A DNA stretch of 21,162 bases from M0108 sp049654905. GTDB lineage: Bacteria > Pseudomonadota > Gammaproteobacteria > Chromatiales > Chromatiaceae. The stretch lies in NCBI GenBank assembly GCA_049654905.1, contig JBASIS010000152.1, positions 1 through 21,162 of the forward strand. Reading direction: 5' to 3'. Shown here piece by piece: positions 1 through 7,792 of the stretch. The notes under the pieces are model-generated. The model saw only the letters and a program-made list of their open reading frames with translations, was not told the DNA's origin and searched no databases. Each line of letters begins with the position of its first letter. Positions within the stretch are counted from its first letter, which is position 1. A program made the translations under genes and the position numbers.

Positions 1-1143
1 CCACTGGCCAGACCTAACCCGTCGGCGGCCGCCCTCATCGCCCAAGAGCAGGCCCCAAGCCCCCCCCAACCAGGCCCGACCCGCGTGGAAGAGACTGACC
101 TACAGCGGGATGAGTTCGCCGAAACCGAGACACCCAGGCCGCCCCGGGAGCAACAGCCAACCCTCGGCGCCGAAGCTATCCAACCGACCTCGATCACCGT
201 AGCCCTGGATACCCAACGCTTGACCGCCGAGGCGACCCGGGATGACGAATCCGAGTCCGAGCCTGCTCAAGACCTGATCGCGGAAGGCGCGGAGGCCCCC
301 ACCAAGCCCCGCTCCCGGCGGCGGCGCGGCGGACGTGGCCGGCGCGGCCGTGGCAATAGTGGCGAGGCCAGCCAGGAGGAATCCGACGTGGATGAATCCG
401 GCGCGGGCGAGGATCAGCCTGAAACGAGCGCGGCCCTGGATCAGATCGAGACCAGGGCCCCGCAAGCACCCCCTCCTCCCCCCGAGTTCCCACCGCTCGA
501 GTTTGTTAGGCCCCCTAAGGAGGCCGAGATCCTGGCCAGCCCGGAACAGTGGGAGTCCGTCGCCGAGGAGCCCACGCCCCCGATCAAAACAGCCAGCAAG
601 CCGAAAGCCAAAACGCCCCAGGAGCCTGCTTCGTCCGCATCAGAGACGCCGGCCCCTGGCCCGACCCCGAGTCCCCGCCGCAGACGGGCAACCACCGAGG
701 CCGCCGAGAAACCGGAGCAGCCTGTAGAGACTCAGCGGCAGACAGCGGCACCCGCCGCTGAACAGCCCGCCTCGCAGGAGAGCCCCCTCGCTCCGGATGA
801 AACGGCACTGACCCCAGCAGCAACACTGCCAGAGCCCAGCCAGGTTAATGCCGAGCCCGAGCCCGAGGCTGAAATCCCTGCCGAAAGGACCAAGGCACCG
901 GTAGCAAGGAAGACCGCCAAACCAGTCGCGGAGGCCGAGCCCACCAGCCCGGAAATCCTTCCGACAGGGGATGCACCTACCCAGGAAAAGGCGGGTGTAG
1001 CTAAGGCGAAATCCTCCAAAGTCAGTGAGCCCGCGTCACCCAAGGCGCCGAAGACACCCAAGGCCCCCAAGGTGGAACTCGTGGCAACCGAGCCTTCCAA
1101 AGTCGCCAATAAGTCCAGCGGGGAAGAGGGAGACGCCGGTTAG
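1..1143 (+). CDS. rne: Probable ribonuclease E, C-terminal disordered region (5' end outside window)
   Basis: The frame is open from base 1 to a TAG at 1141-1143, giving 380 residues with no N-terminus. The whole segment is low-complexity and rich in Pro, Glu, Ala, Thr and Lys, with no folded domain. An arginine/glycine cluster lies at about 300-355 (RSRRRRGGRGRRGRG) and a second basic patch, SPRRRR, at about 673-690. Such arginine-rich, RNA-binding, acidic and proline-rich tails are typical of the C-terminal half of RNase E, which scaffolds the RNA degradosome at the inner membrane. The catalytic S1 and DNase I-like parts would lie upstream of the window. Context agrees: in Pseudomonas rne lies next to the murB-ptpA-kdsB-lpxK block, divergent from it or facing it. 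Assignment rests on composition and synteny, because no catalytic motif is visible. Another disordered RNA-binding protein is possible. Confidence 0.6.
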   Translation, partial: PLARPNPSAAALIAQEQAPSPPQPGPTRVEETDLQRDEFAETETPRPPREQQPTLGAEAIQPTSITVALDTQRLTAEATRDDESESEPAQDLIAEGAEAPTKPRSRRRRGGRGRRGRGNSGEASQEESDVDESGAGEDQPETSAALDQIETRAPQAPPPPPEFPPLEFVRPPKEAEILASPEQWESVAEEPTPPIKTASKPKAKTPQEPASSASETPAPGPTPSPRRRRATTEAAEKPEQPVETQRQTAAPAAEQPASQESPLAPDETALTPAATLPEPSQVNAEPEPEAEIPAERTKAPVARKTAKPVAEAEPTSPEILPTGDAPTQEKAGVAKAKSSKVSEPASPKAPKTPKAPKVELVATEPSKVANKSSGEEGDAG

Positions 1144-1304
1144 GCGAGTCCCCACTTGAACCAGGCCGGCAAGGACGCCGGCTGCCGGTCCAGGCTCACA
1201 TCAATTTTGCCACCAGCCGGTTGGGGTATCCCGTTAACTCTAATGAAGGGTCTTGCGCGAGTCAGCGGAGCCACGAAGAAACTGGGCTTAGCCTAAAGCG
1301 CCAA

Positions 1305-1793
1305 CTATCTCCAGCGCTGACGGACATCTTCGAGCAGTCCCAGGGCGGCGGCCTCGACCAAATCAAAGACCTGTTCGAAGCCCCCGGGGCCCCCATAATA
1401 GGGATCAGGCACTTCGCGAATGCCGTAATCTGGGGCGAAGTCCATGAATAATTTTAATTTACCGCGATGTACCGGGGGACAGATGGCTCTGAGGGCCTGA
1501 TAGTTTTCCTGGTCCATGGCCAGGATATAATCGAAGAGGTCAAAGTCCTCCCGCGCCACGCGCCGGGCGCGCAAATCGCTCAGATCAATCCCCCGCCTCA
1601 GCGCCGTCTCCCGCGCCCGTTCATCGGGCGGCTCACCGATGTGATAGCTGTGGGTACCGGCGGAATCGGTAGCGATCCGTTCATCGCACCCCTCCCCTCG
1701 CAACAAATGCCGAAAGACGCCCTCCGCCGTGGGAGAACGACAGATATTGCCCATGCAAACGAACAGAATCCGCACCCTTGTTGCTTCGCTCAT
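1305..1793 (-). CDS. Low-molecular-weight protein-tyrosine phosphatase
   Basis: A 162-residue protein of normal length for this family. The phosphate-binding loop CX5R(S/T) is at residues 13-20 (CMGNICRS), with nucleophile Cys13 and Arg19. The general-acid loop is DPYYGG with Asp130, as in canonical enzymes. It should hydrolyse phosphotyrosine in the cytoplasm. Family members usually act on autophosphorylated tyrosine kinases of polysaccharide export or on arginine/tyrosine phosphoproteins, but no cognate kinase is seen here. Start: ATG at 1793 follows a purine-rich GGGGGGAGAGG stretch. Position between rne and kdsB matches ptpA of the Pseudomonas block, although here it is separated from kdsB by five genes and a spacer. 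It has its own promoter candidate. Confidence 0.95.
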   Translation of the reverse strand: MSEATRVRILFVCMGNICRSPTAEGVFRHLLRGEGCDERIATDSAGTHSYHIGEPPDERARETALRRGIDLSDLRARRVAREDFDLFDYILAMDQENYQALRAICPPVHRGKLKLFMDFAPDYGIREVPDPYYGGPGGFEQVFDLVEAAALGLLEDVRQRWR

Positions 1794-1826
1794 GGCCTCT
1801 CCCCCCGCGGTTGAATCTCAACCAGG

Positions 1827-1854
1827 ATCATAGCATCAGCGCCGAATTGAACAA
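1827..1854 (-). promoter_or_regulatory. Candidate promoter of the tyrosine phosphatase gene
   Basis: Read on the minus strand, TTGTTC (1854-1849) is followed after 16 bases by TATGAT (1832-1827). The -10 is preceded by TGC, an extended -10. The transcript would start near 1820 and give a leader of about 27 nt. That leader holds a small hairpin, GGTTGA/TCAACC, at 1809-1823. Seen by eye only; not tested. Confidence 0.45.
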
Positions 1855-2149
1855 GAAACCAGGCCCAGGCCAGGCCCGCGCCACTTCCTCCCAACCCAGA
1901 GCCAACAAATCAGGCGCCATCCGGGTGCCGCAAGCACACCACTGGCACACTTGAGGTGCAGCCCTGGCGCGGTTTGGGGGAGAAGTCACAAAGCCATCAG
2001 GCATCCCCGACAAGGGGCGCGTGGCAACGCATCCAGTCCTGGAGCTTCCGACCGGCATCCAGGTTATTGTAACTATTCTGAATCCGGAAAAATCCATCGC
2101 CGGGGATCGGAACATTCCCAAGCAGACATCAGATATATGGCACGGATCA
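1855..2149. other. Spacer without a convincing gene
   Basis: I see no credible gene here. A 97-codon minus-strand frame (2121-1828) exists, but its codon third positions are not GC-biased as in the neighbouring genes, its product resembles nothing I know, and its end overlaps the phosphatase promoter. No tRNA-like fold or repeat was noticed. Confidence 0.4.
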
Positions 2150-2158
2150 TGCTATATG
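2150..2158 (+). promoter_or_regulatory. Candidate extended -10 element for a small RNA
   Basis: TGCTATATG is a TGn-extended -10 box with no convincing -35 upstream. A start near 2164 would place the whole candidate small RNA between here and the terminator at 2220-2246. Confidence 0.35.
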
Positions 2159-2163
2159 GAAAT

Positions 2164-2246
2164 CGAGGCATAGTCTTGTTTCGACACCTCCGTTCTCGAA
2201 CCTCCTCAGTGGTGAATTACCCCGCCGTTATGGCGGGGTTTTTTTT
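2164..2246 (+). ncRNA. Candidate small regulatory RNA with CCUCC motifs
   Basis: About 83 nt on the plus strand, bounded by an extended -10 on the left and a strong intrinsic terminator on the right, with no plus-strand gene nearby that needs that terminator. A stem GTTTCGA (2178-2184) / TCGAAC (2196-2201), with one bulged T, presents CCTCC (2187-2191) in its loop. A second CCTCC (2201-2205) follows in the unpaired stretch before the terminator. C-rich loops complementary to Shine-Dalgarno sequences are common in sRNAs that block translation initiation. Both the 5' end and the function are inferred. The alternative is a terminator that only insulates osmC from antisense transcription. Confidence 0.45.
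2220..2246 (+). terminator. Strong intrinsic terminator
   Basis: Perfect 7-bp stem CCCCGCC (2220-2226) / GGCGGGG (2232-2238) with a 5-nt loop, followed by eight T residues (2239-2246). The T tract is on the plus strand only. It therefore ends plus-strand transcription just before the 3' end of the convergent osmC-like gene. Confidence 0.9.
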
Positions 2247-2258
2247 ATGGGTTCGCGG

Positions 2259-2657
2259 CTACTCCACCACCAGGATTTCGAAGCTGGGAGGGTTCTGGAT
2301 GTGTTTCTTGACGGCGCACAGTTCAATGGACTTGAGGATGCTGGAGCGATACTTGTCCGGGAAGCCCGCGGGCAACCGCAATTGGTAGCGGACGCTGGCG
2401 TTCAGGGGATTGGCCGGATCCCGATCCCAGTCCAGGCTCAAGGCCAAACCCTCGGTCGATAAGTCACGGGAGGTGCAGAAATTGAGGGCATAGATGCCCG
2501 CGCAGGCCACCATCGAACCCAAAAAGAGGTCGAAGGGCTCGGGGGCACTGGCCTCCCCACCCCCTTTGACGGACTGATCGGTCTGGATCTCAAACTCGCG
2601 CACCCGAACATCAACCCGCTTGCCGCCCGGAAATAAGACTTCAAGATGTTCGCTCAT
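2259..2657 (-). CDS. OsmC/Ohr family protein
   Basis: 132 residues. The OsmC fold signature is present: ASAPEPFDLFLGSMVACAG at about 37-54 with Cys52, and SIELCAVKKHI at about 110-120 with Cys114. This is the two-cysteine pair that in OsmC and Ohr peroxidases reduces organic hydroperoxides in the cytoplasm. Cys61 is an extra cysteine. The short, YhfA-like form of the family often has no proven peroxidase activity, so the substrate is open. Start: ATG at 2657, with GGAG eight bases upstream. A longer frame to 2759 runs into the transporter gene and looks unnatural. It lies 34 bp downstream of the nucleoside transporter gene and is probably co-transcribed with it. Confidence 0.88.
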   Translation of the reverse strand: MSEHLEVLFPGGKRVDVRVREFEIQTDQSVKGGGEASAPEPFDLFLGSMVACAGIYALNFCTSRDLSTEGLALSLDWDRDPANPLNASVRYQLRLPAGFPDKYRSSILKSIELCAVKKHIQNPPSFEILVVE

Positions 2658-2691
2658 GGACAAACTCCGATGAATCAAAGAGCCACTGGGC

Positions 2692-3948
2692 TCAATGGGG
2701 AAAGAGACTGATGAGGCCCACCACGGCGCCGGTGAAGCTGGTCGCCAGGGTGCCCGCAACGATGGAACGGGGCCCCAAGGCCGTGATCTCGGCGCGGCGC
2801 TCCGGCACCATGGCGCCCATGCCGCCGATGAGGATGCCCAGGCTGCCGAGATTGGCGAAGCCGCACAAGGCGTAGGTCATGATCAGCCGTGACCGCTCAC
2901 TCAAGGCCCCCTCGGGCAGGGCCGCCAGTTCAAGATAGGCCAGAAACTCGTTGAGGATGGTCTTGACACCCATGAGGCCGCCGGCCGTAACCGCCTCGCT
3001 GGCGGGTATGCCCATCAGCCAGGTTAAGGGTGCCAGTACCCAGCCCAGCAGGCGCTGGAGGCTGATCGCCTCGCCACCCAGGGCCGGCAGTAAGCCGAGG
3101 AATTGGTTGACCAAGGCCACCAGGGCGACCAGGACCACCAGCATGGCCACGATGTTGACCAGCAGCCCAACCCCGTCCAGGGTGCCCCGGGCAATGGCAT
3201 CCAGGCTACTGGCATCCTGTCGGGGGGGCTCCCAATGCACCTCATCGACACCCCCGGCGCCATCGGGGATCATGATCCGCGCCACCATAACGGCGGCGGG
3301 GGCGCTGATGAGGGAGGCGATCAGCAATTGCGCCAGGGCATCGGGGATGACTGGCGACAGGATACTGGCATAGATGACCATGATGGTCCCGGCGATTGTC
3401 GCCATGCCCGCGGTCATGATCAGAAAAAGGTCGCTGCGCGATAGCTGTTGCAGATAAGGTTTGATCAGCAGGGGTGATTCCACATGGCCCAGGAAGATAT
3501 TAGCCGCTACCCCCACCCCCGCGGCACCGCCCAGGCCCAGGGTTTTGCGCAACATCCAGGCGAAACCCCGCACCACCCAGGGCAGGACCCGCCAGTGAAA
3601 GAGCAAGGCCGAGAGGGCACTGACCACCAGCACCATGGGCAGGGCCTGAAAGGCGAACACAAAGGAACTGGCCCCGGCCCGGACCTCGAAGGGCAAGTCG
3701 CCCCCGCCCACATAGCCAAAGACGAAGCGAGTGCCCGCGCGGGTCGCCGCCTCCAGGCTGGTTACCAGTTCGTTCAAGACCAGGAAGACATGGCGGAACA
3801 GCGGAATTTCTAACAGCAGCAGGGCGATGGAGAACTGGAGGATCAGGGCCACGAGAGCCGGCCGGAAACGCACCGTCCGCCGGTTTTCACTAAACAGCCA
3901 GGTCAAAAGAAAAAGGCCCACAAACCCGATCAAACTCTGGGACCACAT
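2692..3948 (-). CDS. Concentrative nucleoside transporter (CNT/NupC family)
   Basis: 418 residues, the usual length for bacterial CNTs, with about ten hydrophobic segments. CNT hallmarks are present: a GVAANIFLGHVESPLLIKPYL region around residues 146-167, a GVKTILNEFLAY segment around 328-339, and near the C-terminus CGFANLGSLGILIGGMGAM. These parts form the nucleoside and cation binding core in CNT structures. It should import nucleosides across the inner membrane with H+ or Na+. The exact substrate cannot be read from sequence. ATG at 3948 is preceded by only a weak ribosome site. It is followed after 34 bp by the OsmC-like gene. A 59-bp spacer separates it from the WecA-like gene upstream. 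Confidence 0.93.
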   Translation of the reverse strand: MWSQSLIGFVGLFLLTWLFSENRRTVRFRPALVALILQFSIALLLLEIPLFRHVFLVLNELVTSLEAATRAGTRFVFGYVGGGDLPFEVRAGASSFVFAFQALPMVLVVSALSALLFHWRVLPWVVRGFAWMLRKTLGLGGAAGVGVAANIFLGHVESPLLIKPYLQQLSRSDLFLIMTAGMATIAGTIMVIYASILSPVIPDALAQLLIASLISAPAAVMVARIMIPDGAGGVDEVHWEPPRQDASSLDAIARGTLDGVGLLVNIVAMLVVLVALVALVNQFLGLLPALGGEAISLQRLLGWVLAPLTWLMGIPASEAVTAGGLMGVKTILNEFLAYLELAALPEGALSERSRLIMTYALCGFANLGSLGILIGGMGAMVPERRAEITALGPRSIVAGTLATSFTGAVVGLISLFPH

Positions 3949-4007
3949 CGGATATTGCCACTCTTAATGCCCATTCCGGGCTGTCATACCGAAAATTCCA
4001 GCAGCGG

Positions 4008-5114
4008 CTAGGAGGATGTCGGCGCGGAAATACGACGACGATCCTGGGTACCAATCACCAGCCTATTCCTCAACACCTGGACCATCCTCGTCGTCATGGC
4101 GAAATACAACAGGAAAATCACCACAAAGGCATAGAAGCGCACATCTTCAGGTACCCCGAACCACTGGGCCAGGACACCTACCCCCCCCAAACCGAAGGCG
4201 ATGAGCAGGAGGCTGGCAACGGCCCGAGCATCGGACAACCCATAGCCGATCAACAGAAAGTGCAGGTGTTGACGGTCGGCGGCAAAGGGGCTGTGACCGG
4301 CCATCAAGCGGCGGATCATCACCGCCACCGTATCCATGAGCGGCAGCGCCAGAATCCATACGGCCGTGATCGGATCTAGTGCCCGCGCCTCGCCCTGAGA
4401 CATGCGTATCAGGAACCAGGCCAGCACATAGCCCAGCAAGGTACTGCCGGCATCGCCCATGAAGACACTGGCCCGTGCTCGCCAGGGATGGCGCAGGTTG
4501 AAAACGAGAAAGCCAGCGATGGCCAAGGCTAATACCAGTAGGGACTCAAGTCGCGCGGCGATGCAGATGGGGGCTTGGAGACAAAGGAACATCAGCCAGC
4601 CGGTGGTTAGCAGCGCCTGACCGCCGGCGAGACCATCCAACCCATCCGTCATATTTAGGGCATTGATCAGGCCAACGACGGCAAAGAGGGTAAATAGCCA
4701 GGCCCCATGTGCCAGTAGGATATCGCCCGATCCAAAGAGATTACCAAGGTTGCTCAGCACCACCTGGTCAGCCAGCCCCATCACCAGGACCGCCAGGATT
4801 TGGAACAAGAGGCGAACCCAATGACTGATGGGGCGAATATCGTCAAGAAAACCCACAAGGGCCATCAAGGTCATGCCTCCCAGAAGAAACCCATAATCAG
4901 GCAGCTTATTTGGCTTGAGCAGCATGCCGACGGTGAAGGCAGCCCAGATGGCGAGCCCTCCGACCAGCGGCACGGGGTGAGGATGGTGTTTGCGGGTCGA
5001 GGGATGATCGACCAGTCCCAATCTTCTGGCGGGCCAGGCCAGGAGCAGAATCAAGCCCGCGCTCAGCAGCGGGATACCCGCGAAAAGCCAGTAGATATGC
5101 GATCCGATGTTCAT
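4008..5114 (-). CDS. WecA-like undecaprenyl-phosphate glycosyl-1-phosphate transferase (MraY/WecA family)
   Basis: 368 residues with about eleven membrane segments. Family motifs are the acidic pair GFLDDIRP (Asp91-Asp92), NALNMTDGLDG (about 151-161), the catalytic-loop aspartate in FMGDAGS (Asp221), and a cytoplasmic DRQHLHFLL (280-288). In WecA the last motif is usually His-Ile-His-His; here one His is replaced by Phe. The protein should transfer a UDP-linked sugar phosphate, probably GlcNAc-1-P or a related N-acetylsugar, to undecaprenyl phosphate at the inner membrane and so start O-antigen or another surface glycan. Start chosen at 5114: GGAGG lies 4 nt upstream and the protein begins with a membrane segment; an extension to 5195 has no homology feel. 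It may be transcribed separately from the lipid A train, since 159 bp lie upstream of it. Confidence 0.9.
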   Translation of the reverse strand: MNIGSHIYWLFAGIPLLSAGLILLLAWPARRLGLVDHPSTRKHHPHPVPLVGGLAIWAAFTVGMLLKPNKLPDYGFLLGGMTLMALVGFLDDIRPISHWVRLLFQILAVLVMGLADQVVLSNLGNLFGSGDILLAHGAWLFTLFAVVGLINALNMTDGLDGLAGGQALLTTGWLMFLCLQAPICIAARLESLLVLALAIAGFLVFNLRHPWRARASVFMGDAGSTLLGYVLAWFLIRMSQGEARALDPITAVWILALPLMDTVAVMIRRLMAGHSPFAADRQHLHFLLIGYGLSDARAVASLLLIAFGLGGVGVLAQWFGVPEDVRFYAFVVIFLLYFAMTTRMVQVLRNRLVIGTQDRRRISAPTSS

Positions 5115-5273
5115 CGAGCCTCCAGGGCCGGTAACCGCCTTGATGACAATAGCCAGGCGCGAGGAGGACAGGCTAGCCAGGCCATCAGCTCCCATGGCCC
5201 CTGCATCAAGTCGCTGACCTCAAGCTGTTTGCGGACCATGAGACCTTCCTCACGCGGGGCGAGGACCCCTACT

Positions 5274-5759
5274 TCAGGACCAGAGGGCCAGGCCAGCCGC
5301 TTGCCGGCGCAGCAATTCCTGTTGAAAGGCCGGTGGGCCATGGCCGAATACCTGCTGCTGTTCCTGATACTCGCCCCCTTCCAGGACCTGTTCGGTGTGG
5401 ACGAGGGGGCGCCGGTGGGTCTCGGCAAAGTTGCGCAGCCAGGCCAGGGACCGGGGCGGTATGCGCTTGCCCACCGGCACGGCGAGATCGACGGGCACGC
5501 CCTGCCATTGGAATTTATTGAAGAGGACGATCACCAGAGCGTTGTCTGGCTTCATCCAGTCTGGAAGCGGACTGGATGCGATAATCCAGCCGCAGGAAAA
5601 GTTGACGCACGGATCAATGGGGCGATTGAGATAGTCATCGCAGCCCTGGCGCCTGCTATGGGGACAGGGGTGTCCGGGAAAGACGGGGACACCCTGAATG
5701 GTCATTTTGACCCAGCCATCGCAACAGGCGGTGCAAGGCTGGCAACTCCTGATTTTCAT
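5274..5759 (-). CDS. YkgJ-like cysteine-cluster protein (putative zinc/iron-chelating domain)
   Basis: 161 residues. The N-terminal half carries eight regularly placed cysteines: C6, C9, C12, C13 (pattern CxxCxxCC), then C32, C40, C51 and C56. This is the CxxCxxCC domain of the YkgJ family, thought to bind Zn or an Fe-S cluster; no reaction is established for it. The C-terminal half is helical and polar, without a recognised domain. Its ATG overlaps the kdsB stop in an ATGA, so it is translationally coupled to KDO activation, but a link in function is only inferred. It is the last gene of the lipid A train. Confidence 0.85.
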   Translation of the reverse strand: MKIRSCQPCTACCDGWVKMTIQGVPVFPGHPCPHSRRQGCDDYLNRPIDPCVNFSCGWIIASSPLPDWMKPDNALVIVLFNKFQWQGVPVDLAVPVGKRIPPRSLAWLRNFAETHRRPLVHTEQVLEGGEYQEQQQVFGHGPPAFQQELLRRQAAGLALWS

Positions 5760-6565
5760 GACTTCAAGTCTCTGCCAGGGTCCGGTGATCCGCCCAAGGC
5801 CGGCTGGCCGCGATTCAGGAAAGCCAACACCCGCTGGACATCGGCGGCGGTATCCACGCCGGGGCCAGGCTCCTCGGTGGCCAGACCGACATGGATGCCC
5901 TCGCCGTGCCAGAGGACCCGCAACTGCTCAAGGGATTCGGCCAGTTCCAGGGGCGCGGGCGGCCAGTCCACAAAGCGCGCCAGAAAGGCGGCGCGGTAGG
6001 CGTAGAGGCCAATATGGCGTAGAAAGCGCCCGCCCGGCGGTAGGGTCTGCCGGCCGCCGTGAAAGGCGTCACGATGCCAGGGGATGGGGGCCCGGGAGAA
6101 ATAGAGGGCGTAGCCCTGGGCGTCGGTCACCACCTTGACCAGATGGGGATCGAAGAGAGTCTCGGGATCCTGAATGGGATAGGCCAGGGTCGCCATACCG
6201 ACGCGCCCATGGCCAGCCAGGCCCGCCGCCACCTGATCCACCAGGGCGGGAGGCATGCAGGGCTCGTCACCCTGAAGGTTGACGACCAGGGTATCGTCGG
6301 ACCAGCCACGCGCGGCGATGACCTCGGCGAGGCGGTCGGTGCCGCTGCGGTGATCGGCGCGGGTCATGACCACCTCGGCGCCAAAGGCCTGGCAGGTGGC
6401 GGCGATACGCTCGTCGTCCGTGGCGATCAGGATCTCCTCCGCCGCGGTGGCCTGGGCGCGCTCATAAACATGTCGGATCAGGGGCTTGCCCGCGATCTCC
6501 AGCAAGGGCTTACCCGGCAGGCGCGAAGCCGCATAGCGCGCCGGGATGACGACCTTGAAGGGCAC
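5756..6565 (-). CDS. kdsB: 3-deoxy-manno-octulosonate cytidylyltransferase (CMP-KDO synthetase)
   Basis: Activates KDO with CTP to CMP-KDO for the inner core of lipopolysaccharide; cytoplasmic. The chosen GTG at 6565 gives 269 residues beginning (M)PFKVVIPARYAASRLPGKPL, which matches the usual KdsB N-terminus, including the nucleotide-binding RLPGKPL. Further on are ATDDER, the TRADHRSGTDRLAE region and the metal/CTP motif NLQGDEP. A longer reading from TTG at 6634 (292 residues) overlaps the ycaR stop but adds a Gly/Ala-rich stretch foreign to the family; it cannot be excluded because it would give a TTGA-coupled start. The C-terminus is about 15-20 residues longer than in E. coli. The gene order lpxK-ycaR-kdsB is conserved across gammaproteobacteria. 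Confidence 0.95.
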   Translation of the reverse strand: MPFKVVIPARYAASRLPGKPLLEIAGKPLIRHVYERAQATAAEEILIATDDERIAATCQAFGAEVVMTRADHRSGTDRLAEVIAARGWSDDTLVVNLQGDEPCMPPALVDQVAAGLAGHGRVGMATLAYPIQDPETLFDPHLVKVVTDAQGYALYFSRAPIPWHRDAFHGGRQTLPPGGRFLRHIGLYAYRAAFLARFVDWPPAPLELAESLEQLRVLWHGEGIHVGLATEEPGPGVDTAADVQRVLAFLNRGQPALGGSPDPGRDLKS

Positions 6566-6630
6566 CCGCGGATCCGTCCCCTGGGTTCCCAGGCCCGCCC
6601 CACCCCTGGGCTCGGCCGCTCCGGCCGCGC

Positions 6631-6819
6631 TCAAGCCTTGGGCACCTCTTCATCGGCGGGCAGTTCCCGCGCCTCCTCTTCCAGCATGACCGGGATATCG
6701 TCCCGGATGGGGAAGGCCAGGCGATCGGCGCGGCAGATCAACTCGGCGGCGGCCTTATCAAAATAGAGAGGCCCCTTGCAGAGGGGACAGACCAGGATAT
6801 CCAGGAGTTTCTTATCCAT
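6631..6819 (-). CDS. ycaR: Trm112-family small protein YcaR
   Basis: 62 residues of the UPF0434/Trm112 type: MDKKLLDILVCPLCKGPL at the start, then a second half with LICRADRLAFPIRDDIPVML. A CPLC pair and a single later Cys remain of the possible zinc site, as in E. coli YcaR. Eukaryotic Trm112 activates methyltransferases; the bacterial role is not established. It overlaps the end of lpxK by 8 bp and leads into kdsB, its standard position. Confidence 0.93.
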   Translation of the reverse strand: MDKKLLDILVCPLCKGPLYFDKAAAELICRADRLAFPIRDDIPVMLEEEARELPADEEVPKA

Positions 6820-7792
6820 TCTTCAGACCTTTCAAGGCTGCGGACAATTGATGCTCGAAAGCGGCGCTCGGGACCGCCTCCACGGGTAGAAACCAATGCT
6901 CCTCCCCGGCGAAGGGCAGGCACTTGACCGCGTCCTTCTCGGTCATGATGAGGGGCCCCGGGGGCCAGGTGGCGGCATCGGCGGCGATGAACCCCTGGTG
7001 ATCCGGGTAGGGGCGCTCGTCCAGATGCAATCCCGCCTGGCGGAGCAGGGCAAAAAAGCGCTCCGGGTTGCCTATGCCCGCCACCGCCGTGACCCGCTGG
7101 CCCTTAAAACGGGCCAGGGCCCGGGTCTGGGTGGGATGGCGCAGATTCACCAGGTCCCCCGGTCGCAGGGTCAGGGGCTCGGCACCGGGCCAGGCCCCGC
7201 CGGTAGAGACCTTGAGCCCGATGTCCCGGCTGCGGGAGACCGGCTCGCGCAAGGGCCCGGCGGGCAGACAGAAGCCGTTACCAAAGCCGCGGGCACCGTC
7301 GATGACCAGGATCTCCAGATCGCGCTGGAGCCGGTAATGCTGCAGGCCATCGTCGGCCAGGATGATATCGCAGCCCCCCCGGTCGCATAGCAGCCGCCCC
7401 GCCGCGACCCGGTCGGGCCCCGCCACCACCGGGCCGCCGGATTTCCGGGCCAGGAGTACCGCCTCGTCGCCCACCTCCCGGGGATCGCTCGCCGCCGTCA
7501 CCCAGCGCGGCCAATCACGGGCCGAGCCGCCATAGCCCCGCAGGACGATGCCAGGTCGCCAGCCCTGCCGGCGCAGAAAGTCGCTCAGCCAGAGTACCAG
7601 GGGCGTCTTGCCCGTCCCGCCAACCGTAAGATTGCCTACCACCACCACGGGTAGGGGCAACCGCCAGCTCGCCAGCCAACCCCGCCGAAAGGCCAGCCGC
7701 CGACCCCAGACCGCCAGCCGATAAAGGCCGGATAGGGGCACCAGGGGCCAGGCCAGCCAGTGGTTGCCATACCAGATATCTTCCGGCTTCAT
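6812..7792 (-). CDS. lpxK: Tetraacyldisaccharide 4'-kinase
   Basis: 326 residues, the normal length. It phosphorylates the 4' position of the lipid A disaccharide on the cytoplasmic face of the inner membrane. The N-terminus has the membrane-associated hydrophobic segment typical of LpxK (about residues 10-32). The P-loop GNLTVGGTGKT is at 53-63, and ADDGLQH at 146-152 gives the catalytic Asp and His. The ATG overlaps the msbA stop in an ATGA, and the 3' end overlaps ycaR. This tight coupling to msbA is as in E. coli. Confidence 0.97.
   Translation of the reverse strand: MKPEDIWYGNHWLAWPLVPLSGLYRLAVWGRRLAFRRGWLASWRLPLPVVVVGNLTVGGTGKTPLVLWLSDFLRRQGWRPGIVLRGYGGSARDWPRWVTAASDPREVGDEAVLLARKSGGPVVAGPDRVAAGRLLCDRGGCDIILADDGLQHYRLQRDLEILVIDGARGFGNGFCLPAGPLREPVSRSRDIGLKVSTGGAWPGAEPLTLRPGDLVNLRHPTQTRALARFKGQRVTAVAGIGNPERFFALLRQAGLHLDERPYPDHQGFIAADAATWPPGPLIMTEKDAVKCLPFAGEEHWFLPVEAVPSAAFEHQLSAALKGLKNG

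Noticed and set aside
1165..1182. GCCGGC-AAGGAC-GCCGGC hairpin after the rne-like gene
   Set aside because: Strong stem but no T run on either strand; in DNA this GC-rich it may be chance, so it was not called a terminator.
1828..2121. 97-codon minus-strand frame between the phosphatase and osmC genes, containing a CQWCACG segment
   Set aside because: Codon third positions lack the strong GC bias of the neighbouring genes, it resembles no family I know, and it overlaps a good promoter candidate.
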